A stretch of 64,000 nt of DNA from Dokdonia sp. 4H-3-7-5 (GCF_000212355.1 NC_015496.1:2636001-2700000); one strand, 5' to 3'. Shown: positions 1-8,490, counted from the stretch's first letter. Notes: generated by a model not told the origin, from the sequence alone. Program-made: numbers and translations.

Positions 1-456
1 GAGGTTACTTCTCGTGTTACGTGCAAAGGAAAATATATCGAGAATTTGCTGCGGTTTAATTCTTACTTTTCCATATTCCTCACTGGCATTTCCACAAGCC
101 ATTTTCATCAAACTTAATTGATCATCTGGATCAATTACCGTAAAACTTGCCGCACCAAAAAGATTTGGAAACTTCACAATAAGCTGGTTACACCAGCTAT
201 GAAAGGTACTGCCATTAATCGCGCCGCTTGTACCAGCAGGTAATCCTGCTTTTACACGCTCTACAATCTCGCTCGCAGCCCTTTTTGTAAATGTGAGGAT
301 CTGTATCTTTTCTGGACGCACGCCAGATTGAATGAGATATTCCGCTCTACCTACAATAGTCTTGGTTTTACCAGTACCTGCTCCTGCAAGTAGTAGTAAG
401 TGTTTACCATCAAAAGTGATGGCCTCACGTTGCTTAGTGTTATATGAATCTATAAT
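1..456 (-). CDS. UvrD/Rep-type ATP-dependent DNA helicase, 5' part only
   Basis: The minus-strand reading gives a superfamily 1 helicase N-terminus: a Q-motif (YNTKQREAI), Walker A (AGAGTGKTKT), motif Ia (ILTFTKRAA) and the following TFHSW segment. The gene runs off the left edge. Its start is unresolved. A good -7 element (TATCTTTG, minus strand 481-474) lies just upstream. Between the in-frame stop at 489-487 and the Q-motif there is no ATG, GTG or TTG, and ATT at 456-454 is the best-placed codon. It is divergent from the nuclease gene at 526. The helicase call is firm; the start is not. Confidence 0.85.
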   Translation of the reverse strand, partial: MIDSYNTKQREAITFDGKHLLLLAGAGTGKTKTIVGRAEYLIQSGVRPEKIQILTFTKRAASEIVERVKAGLPAGTSGAINGSTFHSWCNQLIVKFPNLFGAASFTVIDPDDQLSLMKMACGNASEEYGKVRIKPQQILDIFSFARNTRSNL

Positions 457-525
457 AGCAGTTTTTTTATTTTCAAAGATAGGAAATTATTCATAATTTT
501 GGATTTTATCCTACACTTCAATATA

Positions 526-1860
526 TTGAGAAGAGCCTTCTTAGATTTACAAACTAACAGCAATAATTTAAAAATAGCGAGCGCTATTGCATTTTCTGTG
601 GTCGTTTTTGATGATGAAGAGGAGTTGTATTATCATGAGAGCCTTATCAAACCGCTTCAAGTGCTTTCCCCAGATCAGGAATTCACTTATGGGATTACTA
701 ATATATCACTGCGCAAAGCACCATCATTCATAGATATCGCGAGTTTACTCATCGACAACTTGGAAGACTGTGAGATTGCATATTTTGATAATTTCTCTCA
801 GCAATTGCTACGCGGCTCTTTTAGAGAGATTGGGTATCCACTAAGGAAGTCTTCCCTTATTTTTAATGCTACTTCCTCCAGAAAGAGTAGCAGCGCTGCA
901 CAACTATCTTTTGCGGAAACTGCAGCTATTCATTCGGTGGAATATGATTCTTTGAAAGCTGGCATGAATGCTCGAGCACTGTCTCAATTGTTTCAAATTA
1001 AGGCTAGTGTGGATGATAATAAGAGTTCCGCTTTCGCGAAAGCGGAACAAAACACCATCGCTACCACAAGCCTATATGACCATTTACCGAAAACAAGTGG
1101 CGTGTACTACTTTAGGAATGCAACCGACGAAGTGATTTACGTAGGAAAAGCAGTCGACTTAAAAAAGCGAGTGATTTCGCATTTTAAGAGCAGATTAGTT
1201 TTTGAAAAGACACTGTGCAAAGAAACCGTCGCTGTAGAATATGTTGAAACCGGAAACGAGTTAATCGCTTTACTCAAAGAGTCGGCAGAGATAAAACAGC
1301 TTGCACCTACCTATAATTCGCAACAGATAGAGACCAACAACCCTTGGATTGTGGAATCTAAAATAGATGCCAAAGGAATCTTGAGAATTGTACCCACAGA
1401 AAAGAGCTACACAGACTCCTGTCATACCGTTTCTTTTAATAGGGATTCTGTAATCCAGCAACTCAAACTATTACAAATAATGCATGCGCTATGTCCAAGA
1501 TTTATGGGTGTAGAACGCACTGCTGGTTCTTGCTCTAGCAAAGCTTGTAAGGGCGTATGTAGGGGAGAAGAACCCAAGGAAATATACAATGCAAGAGTAT
1601 ACAAAGCGCTGGAAACTCTCACGAGTAAAGAAGAAACCTACTACCTAGACCTCATAGGGAGAACTAGCAACGAGCGATCATTTGTGCTTGTGGTAGACGG
1701 GATTTATATGGGATATGGATATATTACAAATCAAGAGACGGTAAATACCATAGAAGATCTTGAGGCGTATCTTATTCCTCAAGAACATACGTATTACACC
1801 AGCCGAAGTATCCTCACACACCTCAAAAAACGCGGAGTTATTAAAAATTTCTTAAGATAG
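526..1860 (+). CDS. DEDD-exonuclease-like domain fused to a GIY-YIG nuclease domain
   Basis: This resembles the flavobacterial DnaQ-like exonuclease plus GIY-YIG (UvrC/Cho-type) fusions, which act in DNA repair. The N-terminal half (about residues 1-165) has lost its catalytic set: FLDLQ stands where D-x-E is expected, and my by-eye alignment puts Ser, Leu and Asn at the other Asp, His and Asp positions. The C-terminal half keeps SGVYYF, IYVGKA, an Arg in DLKKRVISHF, Glu in ELIALLKE and PTYN (about residues 190-270). A -7 element (TAATTTTG, 494-501) overlaps the upstream TTG at 499, so I prefer the TTG at 526, which gives the usual start just before the exonuclease motif. It contains one in-frame palindrome copy encoding SAFAKAE. 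Confidence 0.8.
   Translation: MRRAFLDLQTNSNNLKIASAIAFSVVVFDDEEELYYHESLIKPLQVLSPDQEFTYGITNISLRKAPSFIDIASLLIDNLEDCEIAYFDNFSQQLLRGSFREIGYPLRKSSLIFNATSSRKSSSAAQLSFAETAAIHSVEYDSLKAGMNARALSQLFQIKASVDDNKSSAFAKAEQNTIATTSLYDHLPKTSGVYYFRNATDEVIYVGKAVDLKKRVISHFKSRLVFEKTLCKETVAVEYVETGNELIALLKESAEIKQLAPTYNSQQIETNNPWIVESKIDAKGILRIVPTEKSYTDSCHTVSFNRDSVIQQLKLLQIMHALCPRFMGVERTAGSCSSKACKGVCRGEEPKEIYNARVYKALETLTSKEETYYLDLIGRTSNERSFVLVVDGIYMGYGYITNQETVNTIEDLEAYLIPQEHTYYTSRSILTHLKKRGVIKNFLR
1028..1045. repeat. Dispersed palindrome (coding, AFAKA frame)
   Basis: CCGCTTTCGCGAAAGCGG, a perfect 18-bp palindrome. In the nuclease gene it encodes SAFAKAE between the dead exonuclease domain and the GIY-YIG domain. Confidence 0.9.
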
Positions 1861-2129
1861 CGCGCTTCAATATTCAACTTTTTACTGCCATTTTGCTGTT
1901 TTTATGTTCATTAAAAGGCACTTTTTCTTATTTAATACATCCTCTTGTGTGTAGGAGGTAAGAGCTGTTTTGGTTGATTTTTTTGTCCGAAAATAATATC
2001 ATTTTCGGTTGTCATAATAATATCTGTTACGGCACTTTTCATTTTAAGAACGCTCTAACACATGGAGTTAAATAAGATTAAATGTCATTTCAAAACTGAG
2101 AGTCTCTCGTAATTTTATGAAAAAAAAAG

Positions 2130-2252
2130 ATGGAAAAAGATAAAATAACGAAGACAGATATAAAGGATACAAACGAACGTCCCAACGGATTAGGATATGG
2201 TGGAAGAGATAAACCATCATCCAAAGATCTTAGTAAGAACGAGGAAGAGTAG
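2130..2252 (+). CDS. Small hydrophilic ORF, 40 aa
   Basis: ATG at 2130 opens a 40-residue, highly charged and Gly-rich reading frame (MEKDKITKTDI... NERPNGLGYGGRDKP ... ending NEEE). There is no signal peptide or membrane segment, so it is probably disordered. It follows an A-rich stretch, lies alone in a 480-nt interval and precedes the DUF2383 gene by 90 nt. I recognise no family. Coding is inferred only from composition and position. Confidence 0.35.
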   Translation: MEKDKITKTDIKDTNERPNGLGYGGRDKPSSKDLSKNEEE

Positions 2253-2342
2253 CACTTGTAATATTGCTACGATGTACCGATAACGTGCACATATTAACTA
2301 ATCATGTGTTTCTTTTAAGAGACACTTTTAAAACTAACAATT

Positions 2343-2819
2343 ATGAAACAGACAACAGCGGAAGCAGCAAGAGAACAATCTCACATAGATATCGTAAACA
2401 ACTTACAAGGAATTCTAGAAAAGAATTACGATGCAGAGGAAGGATACAAAGAAGCAATGCTCAAGGCAGATAATAGTTACTTAAAAGACTACCTTAAAAA
2501 CAAGGCAGCAACAAGAGCAACATTTGCCACAGAAATAAGTGACATTATTTTAAAGCTCAATGAAACTCCAAAGGAATCTGGAAGCACAAAAGGAAGTATC
2601 CATAGAACATGGATGAGTATTAAAGATGCTTTTAGCTCAAACTCAGACGAGGGAATCCTTGAAGAATGCATACGTGGAGATAAAGCGAGTATAGAGGAGT
2701 ACAACGAAGTGATGGAAAACCAAGCGTTTCCAGTTGAAATTACAAGCGTACTCACAAATCAATTACTACAGGTAAAAAAATCTGTAAATGATATAAAAAA
2801 GATAGAAGATTTGTTCTAG
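2343..2819 (+). CDS. DUF2383 / PA2169-type four-helix-bundle protein
   Basis: The 158-residue sequence is almost entirely amphipathic helix and matches the DUF2383 (ferritin-like bundle) pattern: ...HIDIVNNLQGILEKNYDAEEGYKEAM... near the N-terminus, then a KNKAATRATFATEI helix and EECIRGDKASIEEYNEVM. Members are soluble and often found with stress genes; the biochemical role is unknown. It stands alone, with a strong terminator immediately downstream. Confidence 0.8.
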   Translation: MKQTTAEAAREQSHIDIVNNLQGILEKNYDAEEGYKEAMLKADNSYLKDYLKNKAATRATFATEISDIILKLNETPKESGSTKGSIHRTWMSIKDAFSSNSDEGILEECIRGDKASIEEYNEVMENQAFPVEITSVLTNQLLQVKKSVNDIKKIEDLF

Positions 2820-2833
2820 ACCCTATCAAGTAA

Positions 2834-2865
2834 GAAAAAAGTCACCTTCGGGTGGCTTTTTTTTT
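2834..2865 (+). terminator. Rho-independent terminator
   Basis: Stem GTCACC / GGTGGC with a TTCG tetraloop, flanked by an A-run and followed by a run of T. It ends the DUF2383 transcript. Confidence 0.9.
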
Positions 2866-2883
2866 GCTACCTTATGAAGCAAT

Positions 2884-3339
2884 ATGATATTTGGCAAACT
2901 TTTTAAATGGATTGGCAGCTCCCCAAAGAGGTTCAAAACCGTTTGTTATATCAGTGAGCACCATTGTAATTTAACTCATTCAGAAGTAAATATACTTCTA
3001 AAAAGATCTCAAATTTATAATATTGGACACGGTGTAAATGGTGTTCTTATAAGTGCATCAAATCGATTTTTTCAAATACTAGAAGAAGAGGAAAAGGAAA
3101 TCAATGAGCTGTTTGAAAGAATTCAAGCAGATAACCGCCATACAAATATTTTAAACCTGTTTAATACAACGATTGACCGTCCATTTTTCTCATCGTACAA
3201 TAGTTCTTTTAGAGTAGGTCTAGGAAGTGATGAGATTAACGAGATAAATAAATACCTTTCGATTTCCACAAACCATCCCTTTGAAGCAAATGTTGTAGGT
3301 ATCCTCAATTCCATGGCACTTTCTGCAAGGCTAGCATGA
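2884..3339 (+). CDS. BLUF-domain blue-light photoreceptor (stand-alone)
   Basis: The 151-residue protein is essentially one BLUF (flavin-binding) domain, which senses blue light through an FAD-Tyr-Gln hydrogen-bond switch. Visible are the Tyr of VCYIS, LTHSEVNILLKRS, the Asn of SQIYNIG, NGVLI, the switch Gln in FFQILEE, and the LFERIQADNRHTNI helix. The late-strand Trp/Met segment (usually WxM) reads SSYNSSF here, so the residues tuning the photocycle differ. No output domain is fused. It may signal by protein contact; the partner is unknown. Confidence 0.85.
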   Translation: MIFGKLFKWIGSSPKRFKTVCYISEHHCNLTHSEVNILLKRSQIYNIGHGVNGVLISASNRFFQILEEEEKEINELFERIQADNRHTNILNLFNTTIDRPFFSSYNSSFRVGLGSDEINEINKYLSISTNHPFEANVVGILNSMALSARLA

Positions 3340-3512
3340 AAACATGAGTTATTGGGATTATAATTTTAAACAGATATTACCTTTAGTCTAACGTTAATAA
3401 CTGCGGCTACCATTAACACTTCTCCCGCTTCCCGTTAAATTATTCTTTAGGTTTTTATAATGTATATTGAGACACGGCTTTATGTTTTTAAATTTATATA
3501 AAACCAATTATT

Positions 3513-3911
3513 ATGAAAGCACAAGCATATTTATCATTTGACGGAAATTGCCAAGAGGCATTAAATTTTTATAAAGGAATTCTAGGTGGAGAGGTTGTAA
3601 ACCGCGAGACTTGGGAAGGAAAGGAAACAGATATTCCAGAGCACTACCGCAACAAGCTGCAACATGCAGAACTTAAAGGAAAAGGATTTCACTTTATGGC
3701 GTATGATGCAGCACCAGATACACCACTTACTTCAGGTAATAAGGTGTGTATGAGTCTAGATTATAGCGATACCGCAGAGGCTCAATCTGCATTTGAGGCG
3801 TTAAGCGCGCAAGGAAAAATTAATTCACCATTTCAAGAGACTAGTTGGAACGCACATTATGGACGTTGCACAGATCAATTTGGAGTAGAGTGGATGGTAA
3901 ATGCCAAATAA
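3513..3911 (+). CDS. VOC-family PhnB-like glyoxalase-fold protein
   Basis: The 132-residue protein has the PhnB-like arrangement of the vicinal-oxygen-chelate fold: AYLSFDGNCQEALNFYKGILGG at the N-terminus, an HAELKGKGFHFMAYDA central strand, and the C-terminal YGRCTDQFGVEWMVNAK typical of this group. Such proteins are often annotated as glyoxalase/bleomycin-resistance-like; the substrate is unknown. It is monocistronic with a terminator 20 nt downstream. Confidence 0.85.
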   Translation: MKAQAYLSFDGNCQEALNFYKGILGGEVVNRETWEGKETDIPEHYRNKLQHAELKGKGFHFMAYDAAPDTPLTSGNKVCMSLDYSDTAEAQSAFEALSAQGKINSPFQETSWNAHYGRCTDQFGVEWMVNAK

Positions 3912-3932
3912 ATCCACAGAAAACACAAAGTA

Positions 3933-3956
3933 AAGCCCTCACAAGAGGGCTTTTTT
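3933..3956 (+). terminator. Rho-independent terminator
   Basis: Stem AAGCCCTC / GAGGGCTT with an ACAA loop and a T-run. It follows the VOC gene. Confidence 0.9.
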
Positions 3957-3976
3957 AATCTTAAAAATAAAAATAC

Positions 3977-4501
3977 ATGGAAAACTGGATGACCGCATCA
4001 ATGCCCATTTTAGGTAAAGTATTAATATCAATAATAGCCATATTTACAGTAATGATTATTATCACGAGAATTTCTGGTTTACGCACATTTGCAAAGATGT
4101 CAAGCTTTGACTTTGCATCAACCATTGCGGTAGGTTCTGTACTTGCATCCATTATTCTCAACCCAGACCAATCACTTCTTAAAGGAGGAATCGCACTAGC
4201 GGGTATTATTGCTTTTCAAACTTTATTTGCCTTGCTAGTGAGGAAAAGTACATTTTTTAAAAATCTAGCTACTAATGATCCATTATTGTTAATGAAGGAC
4301 GGGAAGATTCTTTATAAAAACTTAGAAAAATCAAATGTAGGTGAGGGAGATTTGATTGCAAAACTAAGAGAAGCAAACGTGCTCGACTACAGTGAGGTAA
4401 GAGCTGTTGTACTAGAAAGTACAGGAGACATGTCTGTACTTCATGACGACGGAGACAACAAACTTAATGATCAACTTTTAGAAGGCGTGCGCATTCATTA
4501 A
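3977..4501 (+). CDS. DUF421 (YetF-like) membrane protein
   Basis: Three hydrophobic segments (about residues 10-32, 45-62, 70-90) precede a small cytoplasmic domain. The motifs RISGLRTFAKMSSFDFASTIAVGSVLAS and NDPLLLMKDGKILYKNLEKSN...EGDLIAKLREANV match the DUF421/YetF family. The function is not known; in spore-formers related proteins act in spores. At 174 residues it is somewhat shorter than the classical members. No clear promoter was found beyond the preceding terminator. Confidence 0.85.
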   Translation: MENWMTASMPILGKVLISIIAIFTVMIIITRISGLRTFAKMSSFDFASTIAVGSVLASIILNPDQSLLKGGIALAGIIAFQTLFALLVRKSTFFKNLATNDPLLLMKDGKILYKNLEKSNVGEGDLIAKLREANVLDYSEVRAVVLESTGDMSVLHDDGDNKLNDQLLEGVRIH

Positions 4502-4549
4502 TTGACTTGTTTTCATTTTTATACTTAAGATAGACATAAATATAGGAGC

Positions 4550-4561
4550 TGATATAAGTCA
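4550..4561 (+). promoter_or_regulatory. CRP/FNR-type operator, TGA-N6-TCA
   Basis: TGA-TATAAG-TCA, starting 35 nt before the start of the -7 element TAGGTTTG (4585-4592). Activates the Usp/TauE unit by inference. Confidence 0.8.
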
Positions 4562-4610
4562 TAGTTTACTTTCATAGATGTATGTAGGTTTGAGAAAGAC
4601 CATTACTATT

Positions 4611-5459
4611 ATGAAAAATATTCTCTTACTTACAGACTTTACGTTAAAATCTGATAATGCTCATGCATATGCTTTTGACTTTTTTAAAGGGCAAGAGTGC
4701 GAGTTTCACTTACTCAGTATTCAAAAAACGTGGGAGTACACCACAGATGATTTAATGGCCTCTAGTCCTAGAGGCAATATAGACAACGCATTACTTGGTG
4801 ATAATAGAACCAAGGTGGATGCAATGATTGGTCATTATAAAGAAACTTATAACAGTAGTTCATTCACTTTTCAAGGTCATGTGGATTATGATGTATTTAC
4901 AGATGCCATAAGCCAGGCTGTTACTGCATATAATATTGATTTAGTAGTATGTGGTACAGATGGCAAAACCGGGATTGTTGAAAATATATTCAGCTCACAT
5001 GCTCTTAGAATTATAAGAAAAGTGGAGTGTCCTGTACTCGTAATTCCAGAAAAGTATAGATTTATAACTCCTAAAAGAATACAGTATTTACTTGATTATG
5101 ATGATACTTTTGAGATGTGTGGTAAGGAGCCATTAATTGACATAACTCATAAATATGCATCTAGTATAGATGTTCTGAGACTCACCTTTGGCTTTCATAT
5201 GGAAGATCATGAATTTGAATATGAGCATACAGAAATTCAGAAGTTATTTCCAAGCACAACCATAAGATACGCTAGGCACATAGATGAAAATCCCGTAGCG
5301 GTAATAAGAGAATCTCTATTGAAGAGATCTTGCCAACTTCAAGTACTATCCGCCAAAAATCAAACTTTTTTAGAACGTATATTTTCATATTCGCATCTAT
5401 CACAGATTGTTAATACTGTGACTACACCCTTGTTGATATTAAGAGATTGTAACTCTTAA
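4611..5459 (+). CDS. Universal stress protein, tandem UspA domains
   Basis: The protein starts with MKNILLLTDF, the first strand of a UspA domain, and has two such domains of about 140 residues. The ATP loop of domain 1 (GTDGKTGIVENIFSSHA) keeps GxxG but has SS for the final G-S/T, so nucleotide binding is doubtful; domain 2 lacks the loop. An upstream in-frame ATG at 4578 is excluded because the -7 element (4585-4592) lies downstream of it, so the start is 4611. It is followed 11 nt later by a TauE/SafE gene, probably co-transcribed, and preceded by a CRP/FNR-type operator. Confidence 0.88.
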   Translation: MKNILLLTDFTLKSDNAHAYAFDFFKGQECEFHLLSIQKTWEYTTDDLMASSPRGNIDNALLGDNRTKVDAMIGHYKETYNSSSFTFQGHVDYDVFTDAISQAVTAYNIDLVVCGTDGKTGIVENIFSSHALRIIRKVECPVLVIPEKYRFITPKRIQYLLDYDDTFEMCGKEPLIDITHKYASSIDVLRLTFGFHMEDHEFEYEHTEIQKLFPSTTIRYARHIDENPVAVIRESLLKRSCQLQVLSAKNQTFLERIFSYSHLSQIVNTVTTPLLILRDCNS

Positions 5460-5470
5460 CCTTAGGTTGT

Positions 5471-6202
5471 ATGCTCACTAGATACCTTCCCGTATTTTTA
5501 TTACTAGCCTTACTGGCCGAAATTTTAGGAACCGTAGGTGGATTTGGGTCATCAGTATTTTTTGTGCCCATAGCAAATCTTTACTTCGATTTTCAATCTG
5601 TACTTGGCATCACGGCACTATTTCACTTGTCTAGCAACGTTACTAAGATCGCTTTTTTTAGAAAAGGATTAGACAAGCGTCTCTTGCTTTACCTAGGTAT
5701 TCCTGCTGTAATTTTTGTGACGATAGGAGCATTTACAAGCAAGTATGTAGACCCTACATTTCTAGGACTTATACTGGGCATATTTCTCATTCTCTTGAGT
5801 CTTACTTTTTTGATATTTAAAAAACTAACCATCAAAGATTCTCCTAAAAATGCAATCACGGGAGGTATACTTTCTGGTTTGAGTGCAGGGTTGCTAGGTA
5901 CAGGAGGAGCCATACGAGGTATTACTATGGCAGCCTTCAAGATGGATAAGGCAACTTTTATTGCAACTTCTGCAGTGATTGATCTTGGCGTAGACTTTAG
6001 CAGGACTGTCATTTATTTTTATAACGGATACATACATAGGCATGATCTTTACCTAGCTCCATTATTACTCGTAGTAGCAGTCGCTGGTACATGGATAGGT
6101 AAGAAAATTTTAAACCATTTTTCTCAAGAGCAATTTAGAAGTTTTGTACTTGTATTGATTTTACTCGTTGGTATCGCCAGTATTGCGTCAGATTATATTT
6201 GA
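5471..6202 (+). CDS. TauE/SafE-family membrane transporter
   Basis: A polytopic protein (about 7-8 hydrophobic segments) in two similar halves, with EILGTVGGFGSSVFFVP in the first half and GILSGLSAGLLGTGGAIRGI in the second, the Gly-rich signatures of the TauE/SafE (sulfite exporter / anion permease) superfamily. The substrate cannot be told from sequence. It lies 11 nt behind a Usp gene under the same operator, so it is probably induced with the stress regulon. Confidence 0.85.
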   Translation: MLTRYLPVFLLLALLAEILGTVGGFGSSVFFVPIANLYFDFQSVLGITALFHLSSNVTKIAFFRKGLDKRLLLYLGIPAVIFVTIGAFTSKYVDPTFLGLILGIFLILLSLTFLIFKKLTIKDSPKNAITGGILSGLSAGLLGTGGAIRGITMAAFKMDKATFIATSAVIDLGVDFSRTVIYFYNGYIHRHDLYLAPLLLVVAVAGTWIGKKILNHFSQEQFRSFVLVLILLVGIASIASDYI

Positions 6203-6270
6203 ACGAGTTCAGCTATCTAGAGTTATGAGCTCTCTGTTGTAAATGCTATGATAGATGTAAAAGGTTGTTA

Positions 6271-6286
6271 CGCTTTCGCGAAAGCG
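6271..6286. repeat. Dispersed palindrome (intergenic)
   Basis: CGCTTTCGCGAAAGCG between the convergent TauE and patatin genes; as a hairpin it could also help end either transcript. Confidence 0.85.
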
Positions 6287-6315
6287 TTATTATCACTATA
6301 CAAAGTCTTGAAAAC

Positions 6316-7077
6316 CTATTTAAAAAGATCAGAATTTTCAAGTTGCTTACAAGCCTCTTCATAACCAATCTCAAAAATCGCAGGAATACTTCGCATGCTG
6401 AAAGTGCCAAATTTGGCTAACTTCTCTGGGCATATTAATAAATCACAGTCTTTAAACTTGTTCAGTCCTTTTTGATGTAAGTTGATTTCATAAGCTCTAT
6501 TGAGTACTTGATATGAGTATTTTAAATCTCCTATTTCAATAGTACTCAGCGGATTTACATAACTACCGATAATGACGTCACACTTGGGTACAAGTGGTTC
6601 TATAGGAAAGTCATCTATCACACCGCCGTCAAAGTAATGAACACCGTCAATCTCTATGGGAGTAAAAATCCCAGGAAAAGAAGCAGATGCGATAACTGGA
6701 TTAATTAAAGGACCAGCGTCAAAGGTGCGCAGTTGGCCAGTAATCACCGTAGTCGCTGTAATGGATAATGGTAGTTGTAGCGACTCAAAACTATCTTCTG
6801 AGAAATATGCCGATAGGTCTTTGTGAAATAACAAGGAATCTAAGAAGCCAGGTTTCCTTCGAGCAAATCTTTTTATGGAGAAAACAGGCGTTGTTTTAAA
6901 AAAATCATAAATCGCTTCCCAGTCGTGACCAGCAGCATATAGCGCACCTACAATAGCGCCAGCACTAGTGCCAGAAATATGCGTAGGTTTAATATTATGT
7001 TCTGATAATGCTTTGAGTACGCCCAGATGAGCAACACCTTTAATTCCGCCTCCAGAAAAAGAAAGACCTATATTCAT
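6316..7077 (-). CDS. Patatin-like phospholipase
   Basis: A 253-residue single-domain patatin (RssA-like). It shows the oxyanion loop SFSGGGIKGVAHLG at residue 7, the nucleophile elbow GTSAG near residue 40 and the catalytic Asp in YFDGGVIDDFP, so the Ser-Asp dyad is complete. It is predicted to be a cytosolic lipid acyl hydrolase with no signal peptide. It is monocistronic and convergent with the TauE gene. Confidence 0.92.
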   Translation of the reverse strand: MNIGLSFSGGGIKGVAHLGVLKALSEHNIKPTHISGTSAGAIVGALYAAGHDWEAIYDFFKTTPVFSIKRFARRKPGFLDSLLFHKDLSAYFSEDSFESLQLPLSITATTVITGQLRTFDAGPLINPVIASASFPGIFTPIEIDGVHYFDGGVIDDFPIEPLVPKCDVIIGSYVNPLSTIEIGDLKYSYQVLNRAYEINLHQKGLNKFKDCDLLICPEKLAKFGTFSMRSIPAIFEIGYEEACKQLENSDLFK

Positions 7078-7136
7078 GATTGATTTATTATAATGCTAAG
7101 ATAGCAAACCGTGTAACGGAATATCTTAAGATTTAC

Positions 7137-7790
7137 TTACAACTTCACACCATAACTCAAATCTCCAGCATCACCTAGACCCGGAATAATATATCCTTTT
7201 GAACTAAGCTTATGATCAATAGCCGAAATCCACAAATGCGTGCTCTCTGGAAATTCCTTTTGCACATAATCAACTCCTTCTTGAGAACCAATTACTGAGA
7301 TAATGTGTATTTGTGCTGGTGTGCCATGAGGTTTTAATGCATCAAGCACATTTTTAAGCGTTTTACCCGTTGCAAGCATAGGATCCGTAAGGATTAACGT
7401 CTTACCCTCAAGCGATGGAGCCGCTAGATATTTTACAATAACCTCAAATTCATCATCATCATTAGGGTGATTTCTATAGGCAGATATAAATGCATTTTCT
7501 GCTCCGTCAAAATAATTGAGGAGTCCTTGATGTAATGGTAATCCCGCACGTAATATAGAGCACAACACAATGTCTTGTTGTGGTAAACTCATTTCCTTTT
7601 CTCCTAAAGGAGTTTGTACCTTTTTAGTATCAAACTCTAATGATTTACTCATTTCATAAGCTAGAATTTCTCCTACACGTTCAATATTTTTTCTAAAACG
7701 CATTGCATCTTTCTGAATATCATGGTCTCTCAACTCATAAATAAACTGGTTAAGGATAGAATGATCTTTAGAGTAATCGTGTATGTGCAT
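7137..7790 (-). CDS. upp: Uracil phosphoribosyltransferase
   Basis: Salvages uracil with PRPP to make UMP. The PRPP loop reads LTDPMLATGKTLKNVLDAL and the uracil-binding C-terminus reads PGLGDAGDLSYG. The length of 217 residues is normal. The segment VLCSILRAGLPLHQGLLNYF is also typical. It is monocistronic and minus strand; the gene name rests on these motifs. Confidence 0.93.
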   Translation of the reverse strand: MHIHDYSKDHSILNQFIYELRDHDIQKDAMRFRKNIERVGEILAYEMSKSLEFDTKKVQTPLGEKEMSLPQQDIVLCSILRAGLPLHQGLLNYFDGAENAFISAYRNHPNDDDEFEVIVKYLAAPSLEGKTLILTDPMLATGKTLKNVLDALKPHGTPAQIHIISVIGSQEGVDYVQKEFPESTHLWISAIDHKLSSKGYIIPGLGDAGDLSYGVKL

Positions 7791-7833
7791 ATCAAGAATT
7801 TTTAATGAGATATAAATATATAGAAAGGCAGAC

Positions 7834-8334
7834 TTATAAGACCTTTTTTAACACGGAGTACATAAAGGATTGTAGTCGGTACATTTCTGTTCTACCTGTT
7901 TTTTTTCCTATTCTACCCGCAATATAAAGACCAATCCAAATAAGAAAAAGCAGTATCATGCCTAATAATGGAAATATGTAAGATAGTGTCAAAGTAATGT
8001 TAGTGTATAACCATACTGCACTTGCCATAAATAGAATAAAAACTACAAAATGAAAAAACATAAATAGTGTCCATACCGTTGGGCTAGGTCCATAAAGTCC
8101 CTTTATTACAGTAGGTTGTGTATCTATTTTATAGACTTCAAGATGTAGTTGTGGAGACCAGAAATGTTGCTCATTCTTAGGTATGCTTATGAAGATATGA
8201 TCATCTGCTCGATGTACTATAAAGTCTTTTGAGACTGCCCCTACATCTTCATAAGCACGTAGAATCGTTTCTGGAAGCACAGTATACTCAAGCGTAAAAC
8301 GCGGTCTTAATACAATATCATTAGGAAGTTCCAT
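7834..8334 (-). CDS. Hypothetical membrane protein, 166 aa
   Basis: About 85 soluble residues (MELPNDIVLRPRFTLEY...), resembling a small beta-rich domain, precede two hydrophobic helices (about residues 90-112 and 118-142) and a basic tail (GRIGKKTGRTEMYRLQSFMYSVLKKVL). I do not recognise the family. It lies alone between upp and the outer-membrane protein gene, divergent from the latter. Confidence 0.6.
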   Translation of the reverse strand: MELPNDIVLRPRFTLEYTVLPETILRAYEDVGAVSKDFIVHRADDHIFISIPKNEQHFWSPQLHLEVYKIDTQPTVIKGLYGPSPTVWTLFMFFHFVVFILFMASAVWLYTNITLTLSYIFPLLGMILLFLIWIGLYIAGRIGKKTGRTEMYRLQSFMYSVLKKVL

Positions 8335-8417
8335 AGGTCAGATGTTTCTAGTAATTATTATCATACTAGTAGGGCGATGTATATTATAAATATAGTTCTG
8401 TTCTATGGTATGTAATA

Positions 8418-8429
8418 TGACCGTTGTCA
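8418..8429 (+). promoter_or_regulatory. CRP/FNR-type operator, TGA-N6-TCA
   Basis: TGA-CCGTTG-TCA, starting 35 nt before the -7 element TAGCTTTG (8453-8460) of the outer-membrane protein gene. Confidence 0.8.
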
Positions 8430-8490
8430 TAGTATTCCCTATACGTAGCCAATAGCTTTGAGTAGTTATACCTCTTAATAATTACGACAT

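Noticed and set aside
499-525. Longer start (TTG at 499) of the exonuclease/GIY-YIG gene
   Set aside because: It falls within a -7 element (494-501); the later TTG at 526 matches the start position of homologues.
2489-2755. Minus-strand reading frame opposite the DUF2383 gene
   Set aside because: It overlaps a well-supported gene on the other strand and shows no domain; many such antisense frames exist opposite real genes here and were left out.
4578-4610. Upstream ATG of the first Usp gene
   Set aside because: The -7 element TAGGTTTG (4585-4592) lies downstream of this ATG, and the UspA domain starts at the next Met (4611).
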